Shown: piece by piece, positions 35,594-44,065 of the stretch
Layout of the letters: each line of letters starts with the position of its first letter
How positions within the stretch are numbered: the stretch's first letter is position 1
From: Oscillospiraceae bacterium
Lineage (GTDB): Bacteria; Bacillota; Clostridia; Oscillospirales; Oscillospiraceae
Assembly (NCBI GenBank): GCA_017458335.1
Contig: JAFTFT010000040.1
Span: 1 to 64,000, forward strand
Length of the DNA stretch: 64,000 bases
Direction: 5' to 3'
Notes under the pieces: generated by a model
What the model was told of the DNA's origin: nothing
Database searches by the model: none
The model's input: only the letters and a program-made list of their open reading frames with translations
Position numbers and translations under genes: made by a program

Positions 35594-35722
35594 CATATGA
35601 AAGCGTAGGAAATTGCTAGAATGAACAATTCCATTTCTGTTAAACTGACTGATGATTATGCGTTACAATGGCGAAGCGTTTTAAAACAGCTGGCAGAATG
35701 CGATCAATTGAACATAAAGCTG

Positions 35723-35751
35723 TTGACAATTTTGGATCTCCGCGTTATACT
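35723..35751 (+). promoter_or_regulatory. Promoter of the ABC import operon
   Basis: Perfect TTGACA (35723-35728), 17 bases, TATACT (35746-35751). Just downstream, TTCAGTTC (35756-35763) and GAACTGAA (35787-35794) form an inverted repeat over the expected start of transcription, a candidate operator or leader hairpin. The rest of the gap back to 35594 holds no gene that I can see. Confidence 0.8.
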
Positions 35752-35895
35752 TCTGTTCAGTTCGAGTTCAAGTGGACTCCAGAGTTGAACTGAAAATGCC
35801 TTGCAGAAAAGCTGATATAGATTAATGTGTTCAAATTCGGCGGACAAACCGAAAGAGAACGGAGCTGCAAGAGATTAATGTACAGGAGATTCATC

Positions 35896-36903
35896 ATGAA
35901 GAAGTTTGTTTCAATTTTGCTGGTCCTCTGCTGCGCCATGTTCATCTTTGTGACAAGTGCCTTCGCCGCGGAAGACAGTCGTGTGGTGATCTACACAGCT
36001 GCTGAGGATGAGCGCATTGCTTTTCTGCAGGATGAACTTGATCAGCAGTTTCCGGACTATGAGATCGTGTTTCAGTCTCTCGGCACGGGTCAATTGCTTT
36101 CCAAGCTGCAGGCGGAAGGTACGAACAGCGACTGCGATATCTTCTATGATTTGGAAGTTGTGAATGCAGAAATCATCCTGAACGCCAACCCGGATCTTTT
36201 CGTGGATCTGAGCGATTATGACTTTTCTGTCTACGATTCTTCCGTGACAGGCTATACGGACCGCCATCATCAGTATGCCGTCAATGGAAAGACAGCCGGC
36301 GCTTTTCTGGTGAATACGAAGATGCTGGAGGAAGAAGGACTTCCGATTCCGGTTTCCTATGAAGATATGCTGAAGCCTGAGTATGAGGAACTTGTTTCCA
36401 TGCCCAGCCCGTTGTCTTCGGGTACTGGGTACAGCTATTATAATGGCATGGTTACGCTCCTCGGGGAAGACGAAGGCTTGGCATACTTTGATACCTTGAA
36501 TCCTAACATCAAAGAGTACACGACTTCCGGTTCCGCCCCGGCGAAGGCTGCAGTACGCGGTGACGTAGCGATTGCTTATGGCCTTCTGTGGCAGTGCGTA
36601 CAGTATGCCAATGAAAATGAAGGCATGACCGTCGTGGTTCCGGATCAGGGGCTGGCCTTTGACCTCTTCACAATGGGCATGATCTCTGGGCATGAGACAA
36701 GGGAACCGGTTAAGGCCGTCTTTGATTATCTCTATAATGAGTTGAACAAGCCGCAGTGTGCTAAGTTCAATCCGGACAAGATCTATGTGGATATGCCCGC
36801 GGCAGAAATTCCGAATTATCCGGCTGCCTATGAAGAAATCACCATGAACGGCCTGTTTGACTTCGAGTATAAGCAGAATCTGCTGGACATGTGGATGTAT
36901 TGA
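35896..36903 (+). CDS. Extracellular solute-binding protein (FbpA/PhnS-like)
   Basis: A 335-residue binding protein for an ABC importer. It has a signal peptide with hydrophobic core at residues 5-23 and probable cleavage after SAFA near residue 26; no lipobox is evident, unusual for a Gram-positive binding protein. VVIYTAAEDERIAFLQDEL and TGQLLSKLQAEG are typical of the iron/thiamine/2-aminoethylphosphonate group. Start at 35896 chosen for AGGAGA upstream. The downstream LicC-like domain makes an amino-alcohol phosphonate or choline-type substrate more likely than iron, but this is inference. Confidence 0.82.
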   Translation: MKKFVSILLVLCCAMFIFVTSAFAAEDSRVVIYTAAEDERIAFLQDELDQQFPDYEIVFQSLGTGQLLSKLQAEGTNSDCDIFYDLEVVNAEIILNANPDLFVDLSDYDFSVYDSSVTGYTDRHHQYAVNGKTAGAFLVNTKMLEEEGLPIPVSYEDMLKPEYEELVSMPSPLSSGTGYSYYNGMVTLLGEDEGLAYFDTLNPNIKEYTTSGSAPAKAAVRGDVAIAYGLLWQCVQYANENEGMTVVVPDQGLAFDLFTMGMISGHETREPVKAVFDYLYNELNKPQCAKFNPDKIYVDMPAAEIPNYPAAYEEITMNGLFDFEYKQNLLDMWMY

Positions 36904-36911
36904 GAAGGGAA

Positions 36912-36932
36912 GGAGAGCCGTAATGGCTCTCC
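36912..36932 (+). terminator. Intercistronic hairpin after the binding protein
   Basis: GGAGAGCC (36912-36919) pairs with GGCTCTCC (36925-36932), followed by a pyrimidine-rich stretch. Partial termination or 3-prime protection here would give more binding protein than transporter, a common arrangement. Confidence 0.6.
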
Positions 36933-36966
36933 CTTCTTTCAGCTGTAACTTGTGGAGGAATCATCT

Positions 36967-37755
36967 GTGGACAACGTGATCATATCCTGTGTAGATATTA
37001 ATAAGAAGTTCAAGACTAAGACCGTTCTAGAGGATGTGAGCTTTGAAATTCAGAGAGGGGAATTTCTTTCTCTCCTCGGACCGTCCGGCTGCGGCAAGAC
37101 AACCATCCTGCGTATGCTGATCGGAATCGAGAAGCCAAGCAGCGGGAGGATCATCAAGGATGGCGAGGACATTACCGACACTGCACCGAAGGATCGGAAT
37201 ATTGGCATCGTTTTCCAGAACTATTCCCTGTTTCCGAATATGGATGTTTACCACAATATTTCCTATGCCCTGCAAAGTAAGAAGGATGAGAATGGGCGGA
37301 AAAGGAGCCAGGAAGAGATCGACAGGAAAGTGAAGGGAATCATCGAGACTGTCGGCCTGGAGGAACATGTATACAAGAGACCGAAACAACTATCCGTCGG
37401 CCAGCAGCAGCGCGTCGCGATTGCTCGCACCCTCGTTTTGAACCCCGATATCATCTTGTTTGATGAACCCATGTCCGCTCTGGATGCGGAGATCAAGGTG
37501 GTGCTGCGGCAGCAGCTGAAGGAGATTCAGAAGCAGCTGAAGATTACAATGGTCTATGTCACCCATGATCAGGAAGAGGCGTTTGCTCTGTCCGACCGGA
37601 TCATGGTGCTTAATGACCTCCGGATTGCTCAGCTGGATACACCGTATAATCTTTACCATCACCCGGCAGATGCTTTTGTGAAGCGGTTTGTGGTTGATCA
37701 TCTGGATCTGAAGGTGAAGAGCATCGAGGAAAGCATAAAGGAAGAGAAGGCATGA
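36967..37755 (+). CDS. ABC transporter ATP-binding protein
   Basis: A 262-residue ATPase driving the importer. Walker A GPSGCGKTT near residue 43, Q-loop FQNYSLFPN, signature LSVGQQQRVAIA near residue 143, Walker B IILFDEPMSALD, and the switch His in VTHDQEEAFALS. It lies in the PotA/FbpC/PhnT group. The GTG at 36967 is eight bases after GGAGG; a GTG at 36952 would place that site inside the gene. It overlaps the permease start by four bases. Confidence 0.92.
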   Translation: MDNVIISCVDINKKFKTKTVLEDVSFEIQRGEFLSLLGPSGCGKTTILRMLIGIEKPSSGRIIKDGEDITDTAPKDRNIGIVFQNYSLFPNMDVYHNISYALQSKKDENGRKRSQEEIDRKVKGIIETVGLEEHVYKRPKQLSVGQQQRVAIARTLVLNPDIILFDEPMSALDAEIKVVLRQQLKEIQKQLKITMVYVTHDQEEAFALSDRIMVLNDLRIAQLDTPYNLYHHPADAFVKRFVVDHLDLKVKSIEESIKEEKA

Positions 37756-40322
37756 GAGAGCGGATGACCAGGCACGACCGCTTACTGCGGCATGAAGTTC
37801 TGCGGATAATTTCCATAGGCTGTATTCTGCTCTTTGCGATTCTGCCGTTATTAACGCTTGCCTTTAACGTGACCGGTAAGGACTGGACTTTTATTGCGAA
37901 GGATCGGAAGTTCTGGGCGGCTATAAAAAACTCCCTGACTTATACAGGCGCGGCGGCTGTGATCACAACGGCACTGGCGCTTGTTTCTGCATATCTGTTG
38001 GAGACTTCAAGTCTTCGGAAGAAGAATCTCTATGTGATTGCCTTAACACTGGGCATGCTGGTGCCGACGATCTCGGTTGGCCTTGGCCTGCGGGTCCTCT
38101 TCGGAGCGAACGGTTTCCTGGATCTGCTGTTCGGCCTGGAGCTTGAGGTCCGGGGGATGCCAGGGCTGATCATGGGCGCCGTGATGACGTCCTTCCCGGC
38201 AACCTTCCTGATCCTTTATGATGCGCTGCACTATGAGGATAAGGGCCCGTATGATGCCGCCAGTATTATGGGGATTGGACGTCTGAGTACTTTTTTCCGT
38301 CTTACCATTCCATACTTGCGCATTGCATTGATTTCTGCTTTCTTTGCCTGTTTTACGCTGATCTTCTCTGATTATGGGATCCCGATGGAGATTGCGGGCA
38401 AGGTGAAGACGCTGCCGATGTATCTGTATGATCAGTTCATGTCATCCTTCCAGTATGGCCGAGGCAGCATCGCGGGTTTTGTGCTGCTCATCCCTGCGGT
38501 CATTTCCTTTGTGTTTGATCTGATCTTCAAGGATCAGAGCAGTGAGAAGCAGAACAGGCTGATTCCGAGCAGTGCGGGCTTTAACCGTGCGACGGTACTT
38601 GTTCTTGTTTTACTCTGTGTTCTGCTCTTTATGCCGCAACTGGCTTTTATCAGCCTGTCCTTTACAAAGGCCTTTCCGAATGACCTGGGCTTTACCTTTG
38701 AGCACATTGCCAATATCTTCAGCAATACACATGGGGTCGGACTGACGGCGTACATCTTCAATTCATTGAAACTGGCGTTCCTGACAGCCATTGTTGGCAC
38801 GTGCTTTGCCTATCTTCTGGGCTATTTCTCCGTCCGAAAGAGCGGAAGACTGGCCAAGGTAGTTGACCTGCTGGCCCTGAGTACCATTGCCATTCCGGGG
38901 TTGGTTCTTGGTATCGGTTATATCTTCCTCTTTAAGGGGACGAACGGTACCTTCTACGGAACTATACTGATTCTGGTTGTGGTGAATACATTCCATTTCC
39001 TTGGCTCGCCATATCTGCTGGCAAAAAACTGCCTATCGAAAATTAATTCGGATTATGAAGTCATCGGCGAGACCCTGGGGATCAGCAGGGGAAAGATCAT
39101 CAGAAACGTCCTGATACCCAATTCGGTATCCACGCTGGTGGAGATGTTCTCTTATTTCTTCCTGAACAGCATGATCACCATTTCGGCTGTGGCTTTCCTT
39201 TGCACCTACGACAACCAGCCGCTTTCCATCTTGATCACGACCTATGAGAAAAACAGCAACTATGAGATGCAGAGTGTTATCTCTCTTATCATCCTGTTCC
39301 TCAACGTTGTGGCTCGTGTTGTATTCACTGCGATCACTACGTTGGTCAACCGTAAGAATAATCAGAGCGCTGAAGGTGGTATCGGCTTTACCCGGATGGA
39401 GTTTGACTTCCTGACCTATTTGGAAAAGAATGGGAAGGGTGTCTACAGCCAGAGAAAACTGGCGGATGATCTGACGATTACCTTATCCAATGCCACCAGA
39501 CTGGTGAAGGAAACCGCCGATCACGATTATATCAATATTCTGCCCGATGGTGAGATTGAGATCAGTGAGAAGGGGCTGAAAGCTTTGGAACCCTATCGGG
39601 TACGCAAGGCGATCATCTTGGCGGCCGGCTTCGGCCAGCGCCTGGCTCCGGTTACGCTGGACACACCGAAACCGCTGGTGAAGGTGAACGGTGTCAGAAT
39701 TCTGGATACGCTGTTGGATGCGCTGTATGCAAAAGGCATTAAGAACATTACAATTGTTCGTGGATATAAGAAGGAGCAGTTTGATCAGCTCCTGGAGAAA
39801 TATCCGACGATCCGTTTCATCGATAACCCTGAGTTCAACCTTGCGAACAATATCAGTTCCCTGATCCACGCCATTGATCTGATCGACCGCTGCTATATCT
39901 GTGAGGCGGACCTGTATATTACCAATCCGGATATCATCAATAAGTATGAGTATCGTACCAATTATCTTGGTGCGAAGGTCGCGGAAACAGACGACTGGTG
40001 TTTTAGTAAAAGAAATGGATATGTTGACGATTACCAGATGGGTGGAACGGACTGCTACCAGGCATTTGGGATCTCTTATTGGAATGGTGAAGACAGCGAA
40101 AGACTCAAAAGTGATCTCCGGAAAGTTTATGCAATGCGTGGCGGCAAGGAAAATCTATGGGAGCAGGTTCCGCTGCGTATCATGAAGAAGAACTATAAGC
40201 TGGAGATCCGTAAATGCCACAAATCTGATATCATCGAGATTGATAACTTCATTGAGTTAATCGCAGTGGATCCGAGTTATGCAAAATATCCGGGTGCTGA
40301 GGAATATGGTGGGCGGAGTTAG
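37752..40322 (+). CDS. ABC permease-winged helix-LicC-like nucleotidyltransferase fusion
   Basis: An uninterrupted 856-residue frame with three parts. Residues 1-540: two fused permease domains with about twelve membrane segments and two EAA loops (DAASIMGIGRLSTFFRL near 168, ETLGISRGKIIRNVLIP near 438), as in FbpB/PhnU-type permeases. Residues 549-615: a winged helix (YSQRKLADDLTITLSNATRL). Residues 618-850: nucleotidyltransferase with RKAIILAAGFGQRLAP, TPKPLVKVNG, NNISSL and CEADLYI, like the CTP:phosphocholine or 2-aminoethylphosphonate cytidylyltransferases. A natural start (ATG 39396, residue 549) lies at the second boundary, so this may be a recent stop-codon loss between two genes. Substrate likely choline- or phosphonate-like (inference). 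Confidence 0.82.
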   Translation: MRERMTRHDRLLRHEVLRIISIGCILLFAILPLLTLAFNVTGKDWTFIAKDRKFWAAIKNSLTYTGAAAVITTALALVSAYLLETSSLRKKNLYVIALTLGMLVPTISVGLGLRVLFGANGFLDLLFGLELEVRGMPGLIMGAVMTSFPATFLILYDALHYEDKGPYDAASIMGIGRLSTFFRLTIPYLRIALISAFFACFTLIFSDYGIPMEIAGKVKTLPMYLYDQFMSSFQYGRGSIAGFVLLIPAVISFVFDLIFKDQSSEKQNRLIPSSAGFNRATVLVLVLLCVLLFMPQLAFISLSFTKAFPNDLGFTFEHIANIFSNTHGVGLTAYIFNSLKLAFLTAIVGTCFAYLLGYFSVRKSGRLAKVVDLLALSTIAIPGLVLGIGYIFLFKGTNGTFYGTILILVVVNTFHFLGSPYLLAKNCLSKINSDYEVIGETLGISRGKIIRNVLIPNSVSTLVEMFSYFFLNSMITISAVAFLCTYDNQPLSILITTYEKNSNYEMQSVISLIILFLNVVARVVFTAITTLVNRKNNQSAEGGIGFTRMEFDFLTYLEKNGKGVYSQRKLADDLTITLSNATRLVKETADHDYINILPDGEIEISEKGLKALEPYRVRKAIILAAGFGQRLAPVTLDTPKPLVKVNGVRILDTLLDALYAKGIKNITIVRGYKKEQFDQLLEKYPTIRFIDNPEFNLANNISSLIHAIDLIDRCYICEADLYITNPDIINKYEYRTNYLGAKVAETDDWCFSKRNGYVDDYQMGGTDCYQAFGISYWNGEDSERLKSDLRKVYAMRGGKENLWEQVPLRIMKKNYKLEIRKCHKSDIIEIDNFIELIAVDPSYAKYPGAEEYGGRS

Positions 40323-40354
40323 TTTAATTCTAAGAAACTCAAATAGCAAAAGTG

Positions 40355-40690
40355 ATGAAGAGAAATAGGTACGATTACCGCCAAAAAGCTTTTCTGGAAT
40401 TGTTGAAAGCGTCTCTTTTTTGGAATTGAACCTGAATTTCCGGATAATGCTGATGGGAGTGCAGTCTTGGTGGACGCTAAGGAACAGACTGTGGTTGCTT
40501 TGGCAGTAAAATCAGTTCTTGCCGCATTTGTGTCGCAGTGGCAAAGTTATGCGTTGCAGAGCCAGGCGTGGTTTATTCGTGTGCTGCATGGACAGACACA
40601 GATGGTGGATCTGTTCGTGCAGACTGGGATTCCGCTGGTGATCTTGAAAGGGGCTGCAGCAGCGGTTTATTATCGTGAGCCGGGTAGCAG
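40355..40690 (+). pseudogene. Nucleotidyltransferase family protein, frameshifted and truncated
   Basis: From ATG at 40355 the frame gives YDYRQKAFLELLKASLF, then hits a stop; shifting frame near 40418 (in a run of T) continues as FGIEPEFPDNADG and VDAKEQTVVALAVKSVLAAF, up to VQTGIPLVILKGAAAAVYY near 40670. The last motif, LKGAA...YY, is the start of the uncharacterised nucleotidyltransferase family PF14907; the D-x-D catalytic motif that should follow is lost. So the gene carries one frameshift and a 3-prime truncation. It directly follows the LicC fusion and may once have been part of that locus. Confidence 0.72.
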
Positions 40691-41121
40691 GGGATCTCGA
40701 AAGAAGTGGGGATCGATATGAACTCCTGAAAAAGCTTGGTGTGTTCTGAATAATTTGTCGAAGAAGACCTGCCCTTTGATTTGGTTCCTGAAATTCTGAA
40801 ATAATATGCTCTTGTTGACAATGTGTAAGGGAACAATCTTAAAACACAAGATATTGCGTTAAAGAGGGAACACGTTGATGAAGAAATCAATATATTGTGC
40901 TGCGCTCTTGACGATACCTCTCTCCTGGGGTAAGCTTTTAGAGGTCGAGAACGGGGAGGTTCCCGATTGATGCCCTGAGGAGTATAGATCACTCTGAATA
41001 AGGTGTGATGGAGGCAATAACTGGAATGTGATAGGTGATTCCCCCAGTTATTCCCCCAGTTATCACGCCAAGCGGATGGATCTGTTGAAATAAAGCTTGT
41101 GCGTGGTAAGTGTGATTTGAT
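40691..41121. other. Decayed intergenic DNA at the island's right edge
   Basis: No intact gene. A fragment reading YELLKKLGVF may be more of the preceding pseudogene. A 28-codon frame at 40878 starts with a signal-like MKKSIYCAALL but stops early. A 12-base unit, ATTCCCCCAGTT, is tandemly doubled at 41038-41061. GC is lower than the chromosome beyond 41.1 kb. Confidence 0.5.
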
Positions 41122-41607
41122 ATGGGTTATAGGATTCTTGTTTTTCTTGCTGCGATCGTGATCGGGCTGCTCCTGATCCGGTGGAACAGGAAGTGGGCCC
41201 GGCCGCTTGCAGTGCCCTGGCTTGCGGCGCTGGTCTATGTAGCGTTTTTGACGCGGACTCCGTATGCGGTGCCGCGTGCTCTGCTTGATCCGTTCCATGC
41301 CCTGAAGCTGTTTCTGAAGGCGGACAATGTGACTTTGCTCAAGTGCCTGCGGTATCTGGAAGGGGCGGGCCTGAACATTCTTCTGTTTGTTCCCTTTGGA
41401 TATCTGCTGCCCCTGCTGTGGAGGCGGGCGGACCGCTGGTGGAAGGTTGTGCTCTGCGGCTTTGTGCTCTCGCTGGGGATCGAGCTGATCCAGCTGGTGA
41501 CGCATCTGGGCATGTTCGACCTGGACGACCTGATGAACAACAGCCTAGGCGCGTTCCTCGGCTGGGGCTGCTTCTGCCTGGCGCTGAGGCGGGAACCGGG
41601 CGACTGA
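41122..41607 (+). CDS. VanZ family membrane protein
   Basis: A 161-residue protein with four to five membrane segments. Family features: NILLFVPFGYLLPLLW near residue 92, GFVLSLGIELIQL near 113, and the final FDLDDLMNNSLGAFLGW near 133. VanZ homologues are widespread and can give low-level teicoplanin tolerance, but most have no tested role; a resistance function should not be assumed. The start lacks a strong ribosome site. Returns to chromosome-like GC after the island. Confidence 0.88.
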   Translation: MGYRILVFLAAIVIGLLLIRWNRKWARPLAVPWLAALVYVAFLTRTPYAVPRALLDPFHALKLFLKADNVTLLKCLRYLEGAGLNILLFVPFGYLLPLLWRRADRWWKVVLCGFVLSLGIELIQLVTHLGMFDLDDLMNNSLGAFLGWGCFCLALRREPGD

Positions 41608-41792
41608 CGCGGCACAGAATGTGCCGGGGTGCGGTTCTGCCGAATGATTTAATATATGATTATAGAGATCAAAGCCCAAAGCCGGTGCTCCAAACGTATG
41701 CGTCTCCTCTTTCTGCTTGACTTTCTCTTTCTCACTCCCTAAAATGAAGAGCGAGAAAGAAGAGAAAGAAGCAGACGCGGGAGGATATAATC

Positions 41793-43445
41793 ATGAACGT
41801 TAGAGCGGAATATGAAAGATGGCTTCGGCACTGCGAAGGGGACGTGCTGGAAGAGCTGAGGCGGATGGACGAGGCCCGGATCGAGGACGCGTTCTACCGT
41901 GAGCTGGCCTTCGGGACGGGCGGCCTACGCGGCGTGATCGGCGCGGGGACCAACCGGATGAACGTCTATGTGGTCGCGAAGGCGAGCCAGGGCCTGGCTA
42001 ATTATCTGGGGGCGGGCGCGAGCGTCGTCATCGGCTATGACAGCCGGATCAAAAGCGACCTTTTCGCCCGGACCGCGGCGGGGGTGTTCGCGGCCAACGG
42101 CATCACGGTCCACTTCTGGCCGGAGCTTCTGCCGGTGCCGACGGTCAGCTTCGCGGTGCGAAGGCTCGGAGCCTCGGCGGGCGTGATGATCACGGCATCC
42201 CACAATCCGTCCAAATACAATGGCTACAAGGTCTACGGACCGGACGGCTGCCAGATCACGACGGAGGCGGCCGCCCGGGTCCTGGGGGAGATCAACCGCC
42301 TGGACATCTTCGGCGATGTGAAGCGCATGGACTTTGAAGAAGGCATGAGGTCCGGGAGAATCCGCTTCATTGACGGGGACGTCCTGACGGCGTTCATCGA
42401 AGAAGTGAAGGCACAGTCCGTCCTCTTCGGGGATGAGATCAACCGTGATGTCGCCATCGTCTACAGCCCGCTGAACGGAACCGGGCTGAAGCCGGTGACG
42501 AGGGCGCTGAAGGAAAACGGCTTCACCAGCATCACCGTGGTGGAGGAACAGCGGGAGCCGGACGGCCGTTTCCCGACCTGCCCGTATCCGAACCCGGAGA
42601 TCCGGGAGGCGATGGAACTGGGGCTGCAGTACGCGGCCCGCCGGAATGCGGACCTGCTCCTCGCGACCGATCCGGACTGCGACCGCTGCGGGATCGCGGT
42701 TCGTACCGCGGCAGGGGATTATCAGCTGCTCACCGGCAACGAGGTGGGCCTGCTTCTGCTGGATTATATCTGCTCCCAGCGGCTGCGGCACGGAAAGATG
42801 CCGGCCCATCCGGTCTTCGTCAAGACCATCGTGACGACGGACCTGGCGGAGAAGATTGCGGCACACTACGGCGTGGAGACGGTCAACGTCCTCACCGGAT
42901 TCAAGTTCATCGGCGAAGTGATCGGCCGGCTGGAACGGGACGGGAGAGCGGCGGACTATCTCTGCGGCTTCGAAGAGTCCTACGGGTATCTCACGGGGAC
43001 CTACGTCCGGGACAAGGACGGGGTGGACGCGGCCTTCCTGATCTGCGAGATGTTTGCCTTTTACCGGACGCGGGGCATCTCGCTGATCGAGAAGCTGAAT
43101 GAGCTGTACCGCGTTTACGGGTACTGCCTGAACACGCTCCACTCCTACGAATTCGACGGCAGCGCCGGCATGCGGAAGATGCAGGAGATCATGGCGGACT
43201 TCCGCCGCGGTATGGAGCGGATCGGCGGGTATGCGGTCCTGCGGACGGAGGACTACGGCAAAGGGCTTCAAGGGCTTCCGGTTTCGGACGTGCTGAAGTT
43301 CCTGACGGAAAACGGAAGCGTGGTCATCCGGCCCAGCGGTACCGAACCGAAGCTCAAGATTTATATCAGCGTCACGGCCTGGGACAGAGCGGCGGCGGAG
43401 AAGGCCGAGGCCGGAATCCGCGAAGAGCTGGAGCGGAAGCTGTAA
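41793..43445 (+). CDS. Phosphohexomutase (phosphoglucomutase/phosphomannomutase)
   Basis: A 550-residue alpha-D-phosphohexomutase that interconverts hexose 1- and 6-phosphates. Phosphoserine site in MITASHNPSKYNGYK near residue 132, metal loop ATDPDCDRCG near residue 289, sugar-recognition GFEESYGYL near 392, and phosphate-binding RPSGTEPKLKIY near residue 513. The length matches the clostridial PgcA-like group. GGGAGG is eight bases upstream. The leader (41700-41778) contains a long imperfect inverted repeat, with GCGTCT and AGACGC at its ends and pyrimidine/purine tracts inside. Supplies glucose 1-phosphate for glycan synthesis. Confidence 0.93.
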   Translation: MNVRAEYERWLRHCEGDVLEELRRMDEARIEDAFYRELAFGTGGLRGVIGAGTNRMNVYVVAKASQGLANYLGAGASVVIGYDSRIKSDLFARTAAGVFAANGITVHFWPELLPVPTVSFAVRRLGASAGVMITASHNPSKYNGYKVYGPDGCQITTEAAARVLGEINRLDIFGDVKRMDFEEGMRSGRIRFIDGDVLTAFIEEVKAQSVLFGDEINRDVAIVYSPLNGTGLKPVTRALKENGFTSITVVEEQREPDGRFPTCPYPNPEIREAMELGLQYAARRNADLLLATDPDCDRCGIAVRTAAGDYQLLTGNEVGLLLLDYICSQRLRHGKMPAHPVFVKTIVTTDLAEKIAAHYGVETVNVLTGFKFIGEVIGRLERDGRAADYLCGFEESYGYLTGTYVRDKDGVDAAFLICEMFAFYRTRGISLIEKLNELYRVYGYCLNTLHSYEFDGSAGMRKMQEIMADFRRGMERIGGYAVLRTEDYGKGLQGLPVSDVLKFLTENGSVVIRPSGTEPKLKIYISVTAWDRAAAEKAEAGIREELERKL

Positions 43446-43456
43446 TCGAATCAAAA

Positions 43457-43497
43457 AAGAGAGATCGAAGCCGGCCTCAGCAGGCTTCGATCTCTTT
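43457..43497. terminator. Bidirectional terminator overlapping the hypA end
   Basis: A 13-bp stem (43460-43472 with 43483-43495), extended by A-T pairs at the base. The A run at 43453-43458 gives the minus strand a T tract. The right arm also codes the last residues of HypA (KEIEA), and the hypA stop codon is in the loop. Confidence 0.8.
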
Positions 43498-43821
43498 GAT
43501 GTTGTATTCATTTCCCGTGACGAGAAAGGTGTTGTCGCTGCCGCAGTGGGGACAGATCTTGCCCTGCGGTATGGTGGGATAGGTCTGACCGCAGTCCTGA
43601 CAGTAGGTGACGGCGTGGATTGGCTCGATCTTCAGCTCCGTCTCCTGAAACAGCTCGGTCTTTTTGCGGGCGTAGAGCCAGAAGTCGGAAAGATACTCGG
43701 GAATGATCCCGCTGACCTCGCCGACCTCAAGCGTGATGGAGGCGACTTCCTTCAGATCGTTTTCGGCGGCCAGCTTTTCCACGGTCTCGATGACATAATA
43801 AATCGTACCTAATTCGTGCAT
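43477..43821 (-). CDS. HypA-type nickel metallochaperone
   Basis: A 114-residue small protein. MHELG at the N-terminus gives the nickel-binding His2, and the zinc site is formed by YCQDCGQTY and ICPHCGSDN near residues 73 and 92. HypA delivers nickel to [NiFe] hydrogenase with HypB. Neither hypB nor any hydrogenase gene is nearby, so the partner is elsewhere or the role differs. I start at 43821, where the family-invariant MHE begins; the frame is open for 11 more codons but those are hydrophilic and would hide His2. Confidence 0.8.
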   Translation of the reverse strand: MHELGTIYYVIETVEKLAAENDLKEVASITLEVGEVSGIIPEYLSDFWLYARKKTELFQETELKIEPIHAVTYCQDCGQTYPTIPQGKICPHCGSDNTFLVTGNEYNIKEIEAC

Positions 43822-43985
43822 ATCTCCGGAGTCCCTTTCAGAGAATTTGATCATGGCGGAATGATTCCGAGCTCACATCATAGCATAAAGAAGCCGATTT
43901 GTCACGCCCGCGCGCACCGTTTCGGGCAAATTCGAAAAAACGCCTGTGGAATAACGACATTTTTACCGAAGTGTTAAAAAATCCT

Positions 43986-44014
43986 TTGCCAAACGCGGCC
44001 GGATATGGTATCCT
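43986..44014 (+). promoter_or_regulatory. Candidate promoter of the TetR gene
   Basis: TTGCCA (43986-43991), 17 bases, TATCCT (44009-44014), about 50 bases before the start codon. Match is moderate. Confidence 0.55.
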
Positions 44015-44065
44015 GTAGGACAAAGGGACAGAAAGAAAACGCTGTATGAAAAGGGGGATACGGAA

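Noticed and set aside
40878..40970. 28-codon frame beginning with a signal-peptide-like MKKSIYCAALL
   Set aside because: Too short, no ribosome site of note, and set in decayed DNA; likely a gene fragment or chance.
41038..41061. Doubled 12-base unit ATTCCCCCAGTT as an attachment site
   Set aside because: Only two copies, side by side, with no match found at the integrase remnant; too weak to call.
41122..41607. VanZ read as an antibiotic-resistance gene
   Set aside because: No vanA/H/X or vanS/R genes nearby; VanZ homologues are common in Clostridia without resistance.
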